Source: Akkermansia muciniphila
Lineage (GTDB): Bacteria; Verrucomicrobiota; Verrucomicrobiia; Limisphaerales; F1-80-MAGS106
NCBI GenBank assembly: GCA_945865375.1
Contig: CAMBEJ010000026.1
Coordinates: 1-43,417, forward strand
Direction of reading: 5' to 3'
DNA: 43,417 nucleotides
Shown: positions 6,223 to 14,796 of the stretch, in pieces
Layout: each line of letters starts with the position of its first letter
Numbering within the stretch: position 1 is the first letter of the stretch
The notes under the pieces: model-generated
What the model was told of the DNA's origin: nothing
Seen by the model: only the letters and a program-made list of their open reading frames with translations
Database searches by the model: none
Program-made: the position numbers and the translations under genes

Positions 6223-8346
6223 ATGGACCTTCGTGAATTTGCGGAGCAAGTGTTGTTCGCGACCACGCTCGAAGAAAAGCTGCGATGTCCCGAGGCGATT
6301 GAGGACGCACAGCCTGGCAAATCTCTTGGATCAGCGCCTCCGATGCCCGGGCGCCCCATCGGCTTAGCTTTCAAACCGAGCGGCTCCGGAAAATCCGATT
6401 TCCCCAGATTGCATCGCCTCGACCAGGAAGCGGAGCGAGGCCGGCTGCTCCACTTCTTTGCAAACCACGAATTGCTGGCCACAGAGCTGATGGCGCTCGT
6501 GTTGCTGCGGTTCCCGGAGGCCCCATCGGCTTTCCGAAAAGGAGTTCTGGAAACGCTCAAGGACGAACAGATCCACACCCGCCTCTACCTGGATCGGATG
6601 AGGGAGTGCGGCACCGAGTTCGGCAGCATCCCTGTCAGTGGATATTTCTGGAGGGCCGTGTCCCCGATGGAAACGCCCATGGACTACGTGGCCGGGCTGA
6701 GCCTCACATTTGAGCAAGCAAACCTCGATTTTTGCCGTCACTTTGCCAGGGAATTCCAGTCCGTTGGCGACACGGAAACAGCACGGTTGCTGGACACTAT
6801 CTATCGTGACGAGATCGCGCACGTCGCTCATGGATTAAAATGGTTCCGGCGGTGGAAGAATCCCGATCAAACTGATTGGGAGGCCTTTTGTCAGCAGTTG
6901 AAATACCCGCTCTCCCCAAACAGAGCCAAGGGCGCACCATTGAACGTCGAGGGGCGCCAGGCCGCTGGAATGGAGCCCGATTTCATCGAGAATCTCGCCG
7001 TTTTCTCTCAGTCCAAGGGCCGCACGCCCCGAGTCTATGTTTTCAACCCCTTTACAGAGGAGCACATCGCAAAAGGCGCCCGATTCACACCCGTTCGCGC
7101 ACAGTCGATTCTCGCGCGTGATCTCGAGAATCTGCCGCAGTTTCTTTGCAGGCAAGACGACATCGTCCTGGTGAACAACCTGCCATCGGCCGGATTCTTG
7201 AACTCCATCCAGCAAGCGGGATTTCCATTGCCAGAGTTTGCTCAAGTCCAGGGTTGCGCGGAACCAAGCAGCCCACTCGCGCTCAGAAAACTGGGAGGCT
7301 TGCGCCCTTGGGCCTGGGGGCCGGACAGTCTGAAACTGTTTGGCCCCTTGGCGTCAAACCTGACCGACGACAATACGCTGAGGCTTCCTGCGTATCATGA
7401 GGGAATCGCGGCGCTCTACTCAAAAACGTGGAGCGCGGCCTTTTTTCGGCGGCTCCTGAAGACGATGGAAGCGCCTCCCTGGTTATGCACGGAACAGGAG
7501 GCCGGCATCGTGGCGGACACAATGGATGAGGCTCTCAAAGCGATTGCCTCCATTCGCGGACGTGGGCATCACCGGGTCGTTGTGAAGGAATCGTTCGGGC
7601 TGGCCGGCCACAACATGATTCGGTTGTGGGAACCGGAGCTGCTGACCACTCACCGGGCCTGGATCGAGCGCGGTTTGGGGAACGGCCACCCGCTCGTCAT
7701 CGAACCCTGGCTCGATCGGGTGCTGGATTTTTCTGTTCAGTTGGAGATGGAACCTTGTGGACTCAAACGAGTCGGATTTACGGGTTTGCGGAACGATTTG
7801 CGGGGACAGTTCCAAGCCAACTGGGCCGAACCGAATCATGAAAAGTGTGTCCCAAACCAAGTCCTGAAGCTGCTCCGCGCCCCCAGCATCGATCCCGGGA
7901 ATATCCACATCTTCTACAAGCAGGTTGTCTCATTCCTCGAGGTTGAGTTCCGCAGCGCCGGATTCCTGGGGCCGGTTGGAATCGACGCCTTCGTCTACAG
8001 AACGCCCCTTGGCGACTGCCGTCTCAAGCCGGTCGTGGAGATTAACCCACGCTACACGATGGGCCGCTTGACGCTTGAGTTGATGAAGCAGGTTTGCCCA
8101 GGTTCCACAGGAGTTTTCAAGTTGACGAGCCGGGCGGCGCTGCGATCGGAAGGCTTCGAATCCTTCGTCGTGTTTGCCAAGAACGCGGCGGAACGGTTTC
8201 CCATCACCTTCGCAGGCCACCCGCGACCTCGGCTCAGTGAGGGGCTCGTGGTCCTGAACGATCCCACCCGCGCTGAGGGATTTCTAGCAACATTCCGAGT
8301 GGGTAAGGGTCCGGGCTCAGGCCATGATGTGGAACGGTGGATTTGA
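6223..8346 (+). CDS. DUF455 ferritin-like domain fused to ATP-grasp domain
   Basis: This is a 707-residue cytoplasmic protein with two parts. Residues 1-215 form a DUF455 ferritin-like helical domain. It begins MDLREFAEQVLFATTLEEKL and keeps candidate di-metal ligands: E83 and E88 in HELLATE, E115 and H118 in DEQIH, E164 in FEQAN, E197 and H200 in DEIAH. Residues about 270-645 are an ATP-grasp-like domain with nucleotide lysine K455 in VVVKESFG, hinge E494 in VIEPW, and metal-binding D588 and E606/N608/R610 in VVEINPRYTMG. DUF455 proteins are usually stand-alone, about 270 residues. ATP-grasp enzymes ligate a carboxylate to an amine or thiol, so the fusion could couple a metal-oxidase reaction with a ligation; that is inference. 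The gene is monocistronic. Confidence 0.82.
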   Translation: MDLREFAEQVLFATTLEEKLRCPEAIEDAQPGKSLGSAPPMPGRPIGLAFKPSGSGKSDFPRLHRLDQEAERGRLLHFFANHELLATELMALVLLRFPEAPSAFRKGVLETLKDEQIHTRLYLDRMRECGTEFGSIPVSGYFWRAVSPMETPMDYVAGLSLTFEQANLDFCRHFAREFQSVGDTETARLLDTIYRDEIAHVAHGLKWFRRWKNPDQTDWEAFCQQLKYPLSPNRAKGAPLNVEGRQAAGMEPDFIENLAVFSQSKGRTPRVYVFNPFTEEHIAKGARFTPVRAQSILARDLENLPQFLCRQDDIVLVNNLPSAGFLNSIQQAGFPLPEFAQVQGCAEPSSPLALRKLGGLRPWAWGPDSLKLFGPLASNLTDDNTLRLPAYHEGIAALYSKTWSAAFFRRLLKTMEAPPWLCTEQEAGIVADTMDEALKAIASIRGRGHHRVVVKESFGLAGHNMIRLWEPELLTTHRAWIERGLGNGHPLVIEPWLDRVLDFSVQLEMEPCGLKRVGFTGLRNDLRGQFQANWAEPNHEKCVPNQVLKLLRAPSIDPGNIHIFYKQVVSFLEVEFRSAGFLGPVGIDAFVYRTPLGDCRLKPVVEINPRYTMGRLTLELMKQVCPGSTGVFKLTSRAALRSEGFESFVVFAKNAAERFPITFAGHPRPRLSEGLVVLNDPTRAEGFLATFRVGKGPGSGHDVERWI

Positions 8347-8537
8347 ATTGAGGCTGTGTGACGCGCATGCAGTTCACAGAACTGTGAGAGGCGCCGTGGC
8401 GAACCCCGCCTGCTGATTTCGTATTGACCACCTCGGAGGGTCCAACCTATTGTCATGGAACAAGAAAGGAAGGAATTCAAAACCGCCATGTCGCTTCTGA
8501 CTGCGTCACTGAGGCGGTCGAGTACCTCTTAGCCCTT

Positions 8538-10244
8538 ATGAACATCGCCAAAGCCCTTCGATACACCTTGCGCTGCTTGCTCTGCACAGGCGCGCTCGTG
8601 ACAGCGACGCCTGCACGGGCTGTCGTACCCGAACACACGGTTAAAAATGGCGCGGTGTCCATCAAGGGAGTAGGCCAGGACAATCCGATCCTCTACGACA
8701 ACGACTGGTGGTTCGACGTCTTGGACAAAGATTACCTCTGGGCCCAGGCCAGTCTCGGCCACGCCAATCTGCGCGGAAACATCGTTTCGCGCGACATGTG
8801 GGAGTGGCAGAATGGCTACGTTTACAGGATGCAAGACTCGGTGGAGGACGCAGGAAAAGCCCTCAAACTCGCACGCGACTCCGGCCTTAAGAACATCCCG
8901 GATCTGACCCTCGGCTCCGACCGCGTCCTGCTGCGCCCGGACAGCGGACGTATCGAGGACACTGCTCCTCAGCCCACCGACGGCAGCCGGCTCATCGTGG
9001 CGGAAGCGGAGAAGGCTTCGCCGGAGAAACCGTTGCTCGTGTTTTCCGGTGGTCCGTTGAGCACCGTGGCCAATGCGCTGCTCACGAACCCCGAAATTGG
9101 GCCCAACCTCGTGGTGTTCAATCTGATGGTCGCTGGCGGTTACAACGGCAACGACGCCTGGGCCACCTATGTCGTCGCCAAAAAGACGCGGCTCGTCGAT
9201 TGGGCGACCGGAGCGTTTTGGGACAAGAACTCGATCTTCACCGCGACGGATTTCGAGGGGCTGCCAAAGAATCCTTTTTTTGATGACATGCGCGAATTCA
9301 TCAAGTCAGAACTGGGCCAGGCCAACCAACTCGGCGACGGCGCGGCGCTCGTCTGGCTCTGGCGGAACGACTGCTGGGCCGGTGCGAAGCTCCGGCGAGC
9401 CGTCTGGCACGGAAAGAATGTGAGCTTCGTTGAGGTGAAATCCGGGGAGCCTGCGGACGTGCTCGACATTCCCAAAAAGTCTACCCGCTTGAAAGCCAGC
9501 CGCGAGGAGTTCCTTCGCGTGATTAGCAACTCGACTTTATTCCCGGCCGGGCCGGTGGAGAGAAATTATTATGAACTCCGCCTCTACACAGTGACGTCGG
9601 ACAAGATGGATGGCCTGCTGGAACGTTTCCGCGACACGGTGGAGCCGGTGCGGCTCAAGCACCGCATTTCGACGGTCGGCTACTGGGTCGCGCCTAGCAC
9701 CACCCTTGGGGCGATGTTCGTTTATCTGATGGCATCGGCGAGCAAGGACGAGCTGCAGAAGCACGAGAAGGAGTTTGGCGCGGACGCGCAGTTCAAAGAG
9801 GGCTATGCCGCCTCGAGCAAAAAGCATGGTAAGACGGTCGATCACATTTCCTCGATCCCACTCGCCGTGGACGCGACGGCGAAGTTTGATTTTGACTCCG
9901 GCCAGAAACCGCGGGCCTTTGATCTTCGGATTTACTCCGTGTTGCCGGGCAAGCTCGCCACCTTCCGTGATCGTTGGCGTGACCACGCGGTGCCGATCTA
10001 CGAGCGGCATGGATTGCACAGCGTCGGCTGGTGGGTTGCAGAGAAAAAGGGCTCCGATGGTAATGATCAGTTCATCTGCCTGCTGGCAGGTGAGAACATC
10101 CCGGCGATTCAGAAGTCGATCAGTGAATTCCACCAGGATGCCCAGTGGATCAGCGTTGAAAAGCAGACCGAAGCTAGCGGCAAGCTGCGTTTCGGTGTCA
10201 AAGCCTACAAGCTCACGCCAACGGACTTTTCTCCTCTCAAATGA
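8538..10244 (+). CDS. Exported nucleoside-hydrolase-like protein with two NIPSNAP domains
   Basis: This is a 568-residue protein. I use the ATG at 8538 because it begins a signal peptide (MNIAKALRYTLRCLLCTGAL, cleavage near ARA-VV); the open frame from 8424 adds unrelated residues. The N-terminal half (about residues 45-330) has DNDWWFDVLDKDYLWAQA, a LLVFSGGPLSTVANAL strand-loop and repeated WATG/W elements, reminiscent of the inosine-uridine nucleoside hydrolase fold; the match is weak. The C-terminal part holds two NIPSNAP (dimeric alpha-beta barrel) domains, starting at YYELRLYTV and at AFDLRIYSVL. NIPSNAP proteins often sit in secreted catabolic systems of this phylum. The 3' end overlaps that of the convergent ankyrin gene by 40 bases. 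Confidence 0.75.
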   Translation: MNIAKALRYTLRCLLCTGALVTATPARAVVPEHTVKNGAVSIKGVGQDNPILYDNDWWFDVLDKDYLWAQASLGHANLRGNIVSRDMWEWQNGYVYRMQDSVEDAGKALKLARDSGLKNIPDLTLGSDRVLLRPDSGRIEDTAPQPTDGSRLIVAEAEKASPEKPLLVFSGGPLSTVANALLTNPEIGPNLVVFNLMVAGGYNGNDAWATYVVAKKTRLVDWATGAFWDKNSIFTATDFEGLPKNPFFDDMREFIKSELGQANQLGDGAALVWLWRNDCWAGAKLRRAVWHGKNVSFVEVKSGEPADVLDIPKKSTRLKASREEFLRVISNSTLFPAGPVERNYYELRLYTVTSDKMDGLLERFRDTVEPVRLKHRISTVGYWVAPSTTLGAMFVYLMASASKDELQKHEKEFGADAQFKEGYAASSKKHGKTVDHISSIPLAVDATAKFDFDSGQKPRAFDLRIYSVLPGKLATFRDRWRDHAVPIYERHGLHSVGWWVAEKKGSDGNDQFICLLAGENIPAIQKSISEFHQDAQWISVEKQTEASGKLRFGVKAYKLTPTDFSPLK

Positions 10245-11479
10245 AACCCGTGCAATGGGTGGTCGGTTAGAATCGATGCCCTCTCATAACTGGTCACCAG
10301 CCCCCACCCGCTGCCCTGGCGCCTGTGGATGAGGGTCGTTCCCCCGCGCAACAGCCCGTTGATCCCGAAGCGAGTGCCGTTCGCCATTTTTTCCACATAG
10401 GGCACCATCCAACCCAAGCCGGCGGCCTCGAGGCGTCCAGCATTCGACGGCTCGGCTAGGAAGTCATCGGGGCTCAAGGCCGATGCGCCACCGCTATCTT
10501 CCTCCCCCAACAGAAGAGGACGCTCGAAGTCCGTCGTGTTGATTTCGAACGTCAGCGCCCGACTTGAGATGTAGTCGATGCGCTCGATACCCTGGATGCG
10601 CGCCTCGTTGAACCATCGTGGGAAGGGACCTTTGTGGCGCGTATCAATGGCAGCAATGCCTCTGATGAGTGTCGGGTCTGCGGTTTTCGCCGCGTCCAGC
10701 AGGTCACCGCAGGCACGGACGTCGGCGGGCTGGAGCGTGGCACCGCAGGTCAGGAGCAGGCGGCACATGCGCCAGTTCGACGCCTGGAGCGCCTCCATGA
10801 GCGGAGTGGGGCCGGCTGCGTAACGTTCGTTCACCGAAACGCCCTCCTTGATCACTCGCTCGACGGACCGCGTGTCATCATCGCCGTCCCCGCAGGGGAA
10901 GCGAGCGAGCATGTGCAGCGCGCTCCGCCCGGTCGTTGCATCCGTGCCGCCGTACGCCCCGTGGTTCAGCAGCAACCGGATCAGGTCCCCTCGACCTAGC
11001 TTATCAGCGAGCGTGAGCGGCACTTGGCAGCCGATCTCGCGCGTGTTCGGTTCGGATCCGTGCTCAAGGAGATAACGGGTCGCAGCGAGCTGTCCAGCCT
11101 TCACTGCCTCCGCGAGGGGCACGCAGGCGCTGGTGCCGCACCGGTCCATCATCACTCCGGCGCGGAGCCGCGCGGCCAACTCGGGGAGATCGCCCGCCCG
11201 AGCTGCGGCGCAGACCAGCTCGAGTTTCTCATGCTCTCCAGGAACCTCCATCTTGATTGTTGAAAGCAGGAGCTCCGTCTCCTCGGCACTAAGATGTAGC
11301 GTCGTGCCAAGACGGTGCCAGACCCGGGTTCCAGGGACATAGAGGTTTGCGAGCCATTCCTCGACCACCTCGGCTGCGATCGTGAGCCCTTCATCCTGCA
11401 AACCCTTGACCACGCCGATCACGCCGAGCCCCCGCTTGTCGAGGATCATTCCAAGTGCTGTTCCCCATTCGTGTCGCAT
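10205..11479 (-). CDS. Ankyrin-repeat protein with N-terminal HTH-like region
   Basis: A 424-residue protein. Residues about 10-75 (IGVVKGLQDEGLTIAAEVVEE through HRLGTTLHLS) resemble an XRE-type helix-turn-helix domain. From about 90 to 265 come ankyrin-like repeats: LVCAAARAGDLPELAARLRAG, PLAEAVKAGQLAATRYLLEHG, PLTLADKLGRGDLIRLLLNHG, SALHMLARF, and PLMEALQASNWRMCRLLL. The C-terminal 130 residues are of unknown type. Ankyrin repeats mediate protein contacts; fusion to an HTH would suggest a regulator, but the HTH call is uncertain. The start could instead be the ATG at 11449, and no ribosome-binding site is decisive. The gene is divergent from the phosphate operon. Confidence 0.75.
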   Translation of the reverse strand: MRHEWGTALGMILDKRGLGVIGVVKGLQDEGLTIAAEVVEEWLANLYVPGTRVWHRLGTTLHLSAEETELLLSTIKMEVPGEHEKLELVCAAARAGDLPELAARLRAGVMMDRCGTSACVPLAEAVKAGQLAATRYLLEHGSEPNTREIGCQVPLTLADKLGRGDLIRLLLNHGAYGGTDATTGRSALHMLARFPCGDGDDDTRSVERVIKEGVSVNERYAAGPTPLMEALQASNWRMCRLLLTCGATLQPADVRACGDLLDAAKTADPTLIRGIAAIDTRHKGPFPRWFNEARIQGIERIDYISSRALTFEINTTDFERPLLLGEEDSGGASALSPDDFLAEPSNAGRLEAAGLGWMVPYVEKMANGTRFGINGLLRGGTTLIHRRQGSGWGLVTSYERASILTDHPLHGFHLRGEKSVGVSL

Positions 11480-11609
11480 TCAAACTTGAGTTCGATGTTT
11501 AGACGGTAGTGGACGGTACACTCGAATCATGATCGGATCAAGGCGGCCGTCTGAACTTGCCTTGCTTTTGGTCCTGGACAACAGGAAGGACCTTGCCGAG
11601 GCGAGAAGA

Positions 11610-11631
11610 TTGTTTCACAATTGTAACAGAA
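11610..11631. promoter_or_regulatory. Imperfect palindrome upstream of the phosphate operon
   Basis: A 22-base imperfect palindrome centred on CACAATTGTAAC lies about 50 bases upstream of the phoU-fusion start. Its half-sites match at 8 of 11 positions. Read on the minus strand it contains CTGTTACA, which faintly resembles a PHO-box half-site. An operator or PhoB-type site is a guess from position only. Confidence 0.3.
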
Positions 11632-11681
11632 GCGACATATTTAGGCAACCCGCGTCCGGCAAAGTATTTATTAAACTCGTT

Positions 11682-12779
11682 ATGGCCACTCACTACGAAG
11701 AATCCTTGCAGCGCGATGTGGAACGTATCCGCAGCAGAGTGAAGGAAATGGCGGACCTGGCCGCCGGGGCGCTTGACGCCTGTTTGCGCGGGCTGATCGA
11801 GCGCAACCGGCAGCTCGGCTACTCGGTCATCTTGCGCGACCACCGTATCGACGCCCTCGAAAAGGAGATCGACCGGCTCTGTCTCGAATTCATTGTGCGT
11901 CAGCTCCCGGTGGCCAAGCACCTTCGCTTCGCCTACGTCACGATCAAGATCAACCAGGAGATCGAGCGCATCGGTGACTATGCGGAGAGCATCGCGCGCC
12001 AGATTCTCAAGGTCACCAACTTCGACTTTTCCATTCTGTTGGATCGCTACCGGCAGATCGCCGGGCTGGCCATCCCGATGTTCCGCGACGCGGTAAAGGC
12101 CTACCTGACCGAGGATGTCGACTTAGCGCGTCGGCTCCAGGTCGTGGAAGAAGAAGTGGATGACCTCAAGAACGTGATCAACGCGGAACTCTTCCAGCTC
12201 CGGCAGGAAAACAAAATTCCGCTCGAAGCGCTCACCTCGCTGATGACGGTTGCTCGCCGCTTCGAGCGCGTTTCCGACCAGGCGAAAAACATCTGCGAGG
12301 AGACGCTCTACATGATCACCGGCGAATACCAGAAGCACGCTGGCGGCGACACATGGCGAGTGTTGTTCATCGACGAGCACAACGCCTGTCGCAGCCCGAT
12401 GGCTGAGGGCATCGCCAACTCGTTGAGCCAGCCAAAGTTCATCTTCGCCAGCGCGGGACTCGACCCCAAACCCGTGGACCCGGCAACGGTGTCGTTTCTG
12501 AAGGAAAAAACCATTGATATCTCCCGTATCGCAGCGCGCGCTGTTGAAGCCGTGCCAAATCTGGAGAACTACCAGATCATTGTGGCGCTGGCCAAGGATG
12601 CCAGGAGGGCCTTCCCTCTGAAGACCAAGTGCATCTGCCTGGACTGGAGCATTCCCGATCCCTCCAAGGCTTCAGGATCGCCCGCAGAAGTGAAGAAAGT
12701 TTACGAGGAAGCCTACCAGAATCTGCAAATGCAGATTCAAGACCTCGCCGAAGGCATCCTTGGTGACAAGATCGATTAA
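11682..12779 (+). CDS. phoU: PhoU fused to a catalytically altered LMW-phosphatase/ArsC-like domain
   Basis: This is a 365-residue protein. Residues 1-215 are a PhoU domain with both three-helix repeats, each with its metal-cluster motif: ERIGDYAESIA (E94, D99) and ERVSDQAKNI (E195, D199). PhoU represses the phosphate regulon and restrains the Pst transporter. Residues 225-365 are a low-molecular-weight phosphatase/arsenate-reductase-like domain (VLFIDEHNACRSPMAEG). In active members the loop begins with the nucleophilic Cys (C-x5-R), but here that position is Asp (D231). The loop Arg (R237), Ser238 and the downstream general-acid element WSIPDP are kept. It probably binds an oxyanion without catalysis. 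The start at 11682 gives the usual PhoU N-terminus; the open frame upstream is unrelated. First gene of the operon. Confidence 0.9.
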   Translation: MATHYEESLQRDVERIRSRVKEMADLAAGALDACLRGLIERNRQLGYSVILRDHRIDALEKEIDRLCLEFIVRQLPVAKHLRFAYVTIKINQEIERIGDYAESIARQILKVTNFDFSILLDRYRQIAGLAIPMFRDAVKAYLTEDVDLARRLQVVEEEVDDLKNVINAELFQLRQENKIPLEALTSLMTVARRFERVSDQAKNICEETLYMITGEYQKHAGGDTWRVLFIDEHNACRSPMAEGIANSLSQPKFIFASAGLDPKPVDPATVSFLKEKTIDISRIAARAVEAVPNLENYQIIVALAKDARRAFPLKTKCICLDWSIPDPSKASGSPAEVKKVYEEAYQNLQMQIQDLAEGILGDKID

Positions 12780-12794
12780 CCAAAACAAGAACGA

Positions 12795-13721
12795 ATGATG
12801 ACCAAAAAGCACCAACTCCAATGGGGCGTCCGCGTGGGAGCTGTCGCAGCAATAGCTGCCGGACTTGCTCTGAGCGGCTGCGGAAAAAAAGAAGAGGCCA
12901 GCGCAGACGGCGTCAAGCCCGTCGGCAAAATCACCTCCATCCAAAACATCGGTTCCGACACGATGGTCAACCTCGCCCAAGCCTGGGCCGAGGGGTACCA
13001 CAAGGTTGATCCCTCCGTGTCGGTAGAAGTTTCTGGCGGCGGCTCCGGCATCGGCGTCGCCGCCCTGATCAACGGCACCTGCGAGATCGCCAACTCCAGC
13101 CGGGCGCTGGAGCCCGATGAAGTCACGAAAGCCAAGGCCAGGCACGGCCATGATCCGAAGGAACACCTCGTGGGCTGGGACGCTCTGGCCATTTACGTGC
13201 ACCCCAGCAATCCGATCACCGAAATCTCCGTCGAGGAGTTGAGTGAAATCTACAAGGAAGGCGGGAAGATCGACAAGTGGTCGCAGGTCGGAGTCACCCT
13301 TCCAGGCGGTGATGAAATGATCCGCGTGAGCCGCCAGAACAACTCAGGAACCTACCACTACTTTCGCGAGATGGTGGTGGGCAAAAAGAGCGACATGAAG
13401 CTAGGCTCCCGCGATATGAATGGCTCGAAGGACGTGGTGGAACTCGTTTCCCGCACACCGAATTCTATTGGTTACAGCGGCCTGGGCTACAAAACCGCCA
13501 AAGTGAAGGTGATCAAGGTTTCCAAGAAGAAAGGGGATCCGCACGTCGAACCGAGCATTGCCACGACTTGGGACAAGTCCTATCCCATCGCTCGCCCGAT
13601 GTTCATGTACACGCCGGGCCAGCCTGAGCCACATGTGCAGAAGTATCTCGATTGGATCCTGACCGACGCCGGCCAGAAGGTCGTCGAGGAGAGTGGCTAC
13701 GTGCCGTTGCAGAAGAAGTAA
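12795..13721 (+). CDS. pstS: PstS, phosphate-binding lipoprotein
   Basis: This 308-residue protein has a lipoprotein signal peptide with the lipobox LSGC near residue 29 (GLALSGCGKKEE), followed by a PBP-like domain. It starts with the family motif NIGSDTMVNLAQAWAEGY, then VSGGGSGIGVAALINGTCEI and the C-terminal NNSGTYHYFREMVVG segment that closes around phosphate. It would capture periplasmic phosphate and deliver it to PstCA. Two in-frame ATGs (12795 and 12798) begin the gene, 15 bases after the phoU-fusion stop. The length is typical. Confidence 0.93.
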   Translation: MMTKKHQLQWGVRVGAVAAIAAGLALSGCGKKEEASADGVKPVGKITSIQNIGSDTMVNLAQAWAEGYHKVDPSVSVEVSGGGSGIGVAALINGTCEIANSSRALEPDEVTKAKARHGHDPKEHLVGWDALAIYVHPSNPITEISVEELSEIYKEGGKIDKWSQVGVTLPGGDEMIRVSRQNNSGTYHYFREMVVGKKSDMKLGSRDMNGSKDVVELVSRTPNSIGYSGLGYKTAKVKVIKVSKKKGDPHVEPSIATTWDKSYPIARPMFMYTPGQPEPHVQKYLDWILTDAGQKVVEESGYVPLQKK

Positions 13722-13788
13722 CATCTTCGCCGCTCCCCGATTTGACGTCCTGTTGTCGCGGAATTGGCCATCTCTTGACGTCCGCACG

Positions 13789-14796
13789 ATGGAAACAATC
13801 GAGACAAATCAACCTTCGTCATCCGCCGTGCTGACGCCTGCGACCGCACCCAAGCGCGGTCGACGCAGCGCTGCCGCTGTCTTGGGCGAACGGTGCATCG
13901 AAGGGCTGATCCGTCTCTGCGGCATCAGTGCCATCGTCTTTGTCTTCGCCATTTTTTTCTTCGTCTTTCGCGAAGGAGCACCGATTCTGTTCGGCGGCGG
14001 CACGGGGGGGCATGGCGTGACGGAGCCGGGGGCGGCCAAGCCCTCGTTCGATCTGGCCAAGTTCCTCTTCACAAAGACGTGGTATCCCACCTCCCTCAAC
14101 ACCCCGCGCTACGGCATTGGCGCGCTCATAATAGGCACGTTCAGCGTCACTTTGCTCGCCATGGTGATCGCCGTGCCTTTCGGTCTCGGTGCGGCGGTGT
14201 TCCTCTCCGAGTTCTGCGGCAAGAAGGTCAGGGAGACGCTCAAGATCACTATTGAACTGCTCGCCGCGATCCCCAGCGTGGTATGGGGTTTTATCGGCCT
14301 CACGGTGATGAACGTCGTCATCCAAAAAGTGTTCAAAGTCCAGGTCGGTTTGAACGTGCTCAACGCCGCCATTCTGCTCGCGTTGATGAGCGTGCCCATC
14401 ATCGTCAGCATCGGTGAAGACGCGCTCAAGGCCGTGCCCGATTCCTACCGCGAAGCCGGCATTGCGATGGGCTGCACACGCTGGCAGCTCGTCTGGCGTG
14501 TGCTCCTGCCCGCAGCGAAGAATGGGTTGTTGGCCGCCGTGCTGCTGGGCGTCGGCCGCGCGGTTGGAGAGACCATGGCGGTGCTCATGGCCACCGGCCA
14601 TTCCGTCAACATCCCGCACAGCATCTTCGACTCAGTCCGCACGCTCACCGCGACGATCGCCGCCGAACTGGGCGAGACCGCCGAGGGCTCCGACCATTAT
14701 CGCGTGCTGTTTCTTATCGGCATCCTGCTCTTCACCATCACGTTCATCGTGAATCTCCTGGCCGACTTTGCGGTAAAAGGTATTCGCAAGAAGTGA
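13789..14796 (+). CDS. pstC: PstC, phosphate ABC transporter permease
   Basis: A 335-residue integral membrane protein. A polar, basic N-terminal tail of about 35 residues leads into the first helix (LCGISAIVFVFAIFFFVF). The family block PSVVWGFIGLTVMN and the cytoplasmic EAA loop EAGIAMGCTRWQLVWRVLLP, which contacts the ATPase, are intact, as is GVGRAVGETMAVLMATG. The ATG at 13789 is chosen because residues encoded upstream overlap the pstS 3' end. The gene ends four bases into the pstA GTG start, so the two are coupled. Confidence 0.93.
   Translation: METIETNQPSSSAVLTPATAPKRGRRSAAAVLGERCIEGLIRLCGISAIVFVFAIFFFVFREGAPILFGGGTGGHGVTEPGAAKPSFDLAKFLFTKTWYPTSLNTPRYGIGALIIGTFSVTLLAMVIAVPFGLGAAVFLSEFCGKKVRETLKITIELLAAIPSVVWGFIGLTVMNVVIQKVFKVQVGLNVLNAAILLALMSVPIIVSIGEDALKAVPDSYREAGIAMGCTRWQLVWRVLLPAAKNGLLAAVLLGVGRAVGETMAVLMATGHSVNIPHSIFDSVRTLTATIAAELGETAEGSDHYRVLFLIGILLFTITFIVNLLADFAVKGIRKK

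Noticed and set aside
5585-6310. 241-codon ORF on the minus strand with long Asn-Arg repeats, and its plus-strand Leu-Arg counterpart
   Set aside because: Both are translations of the GATTAC hexamer array, which is open in all frames; no domain or ribosome-binding site.
13819-14619. 266-codon antisense ORF
   Set aside because: Shadow of pstC with His/Asp-rich biased composition.
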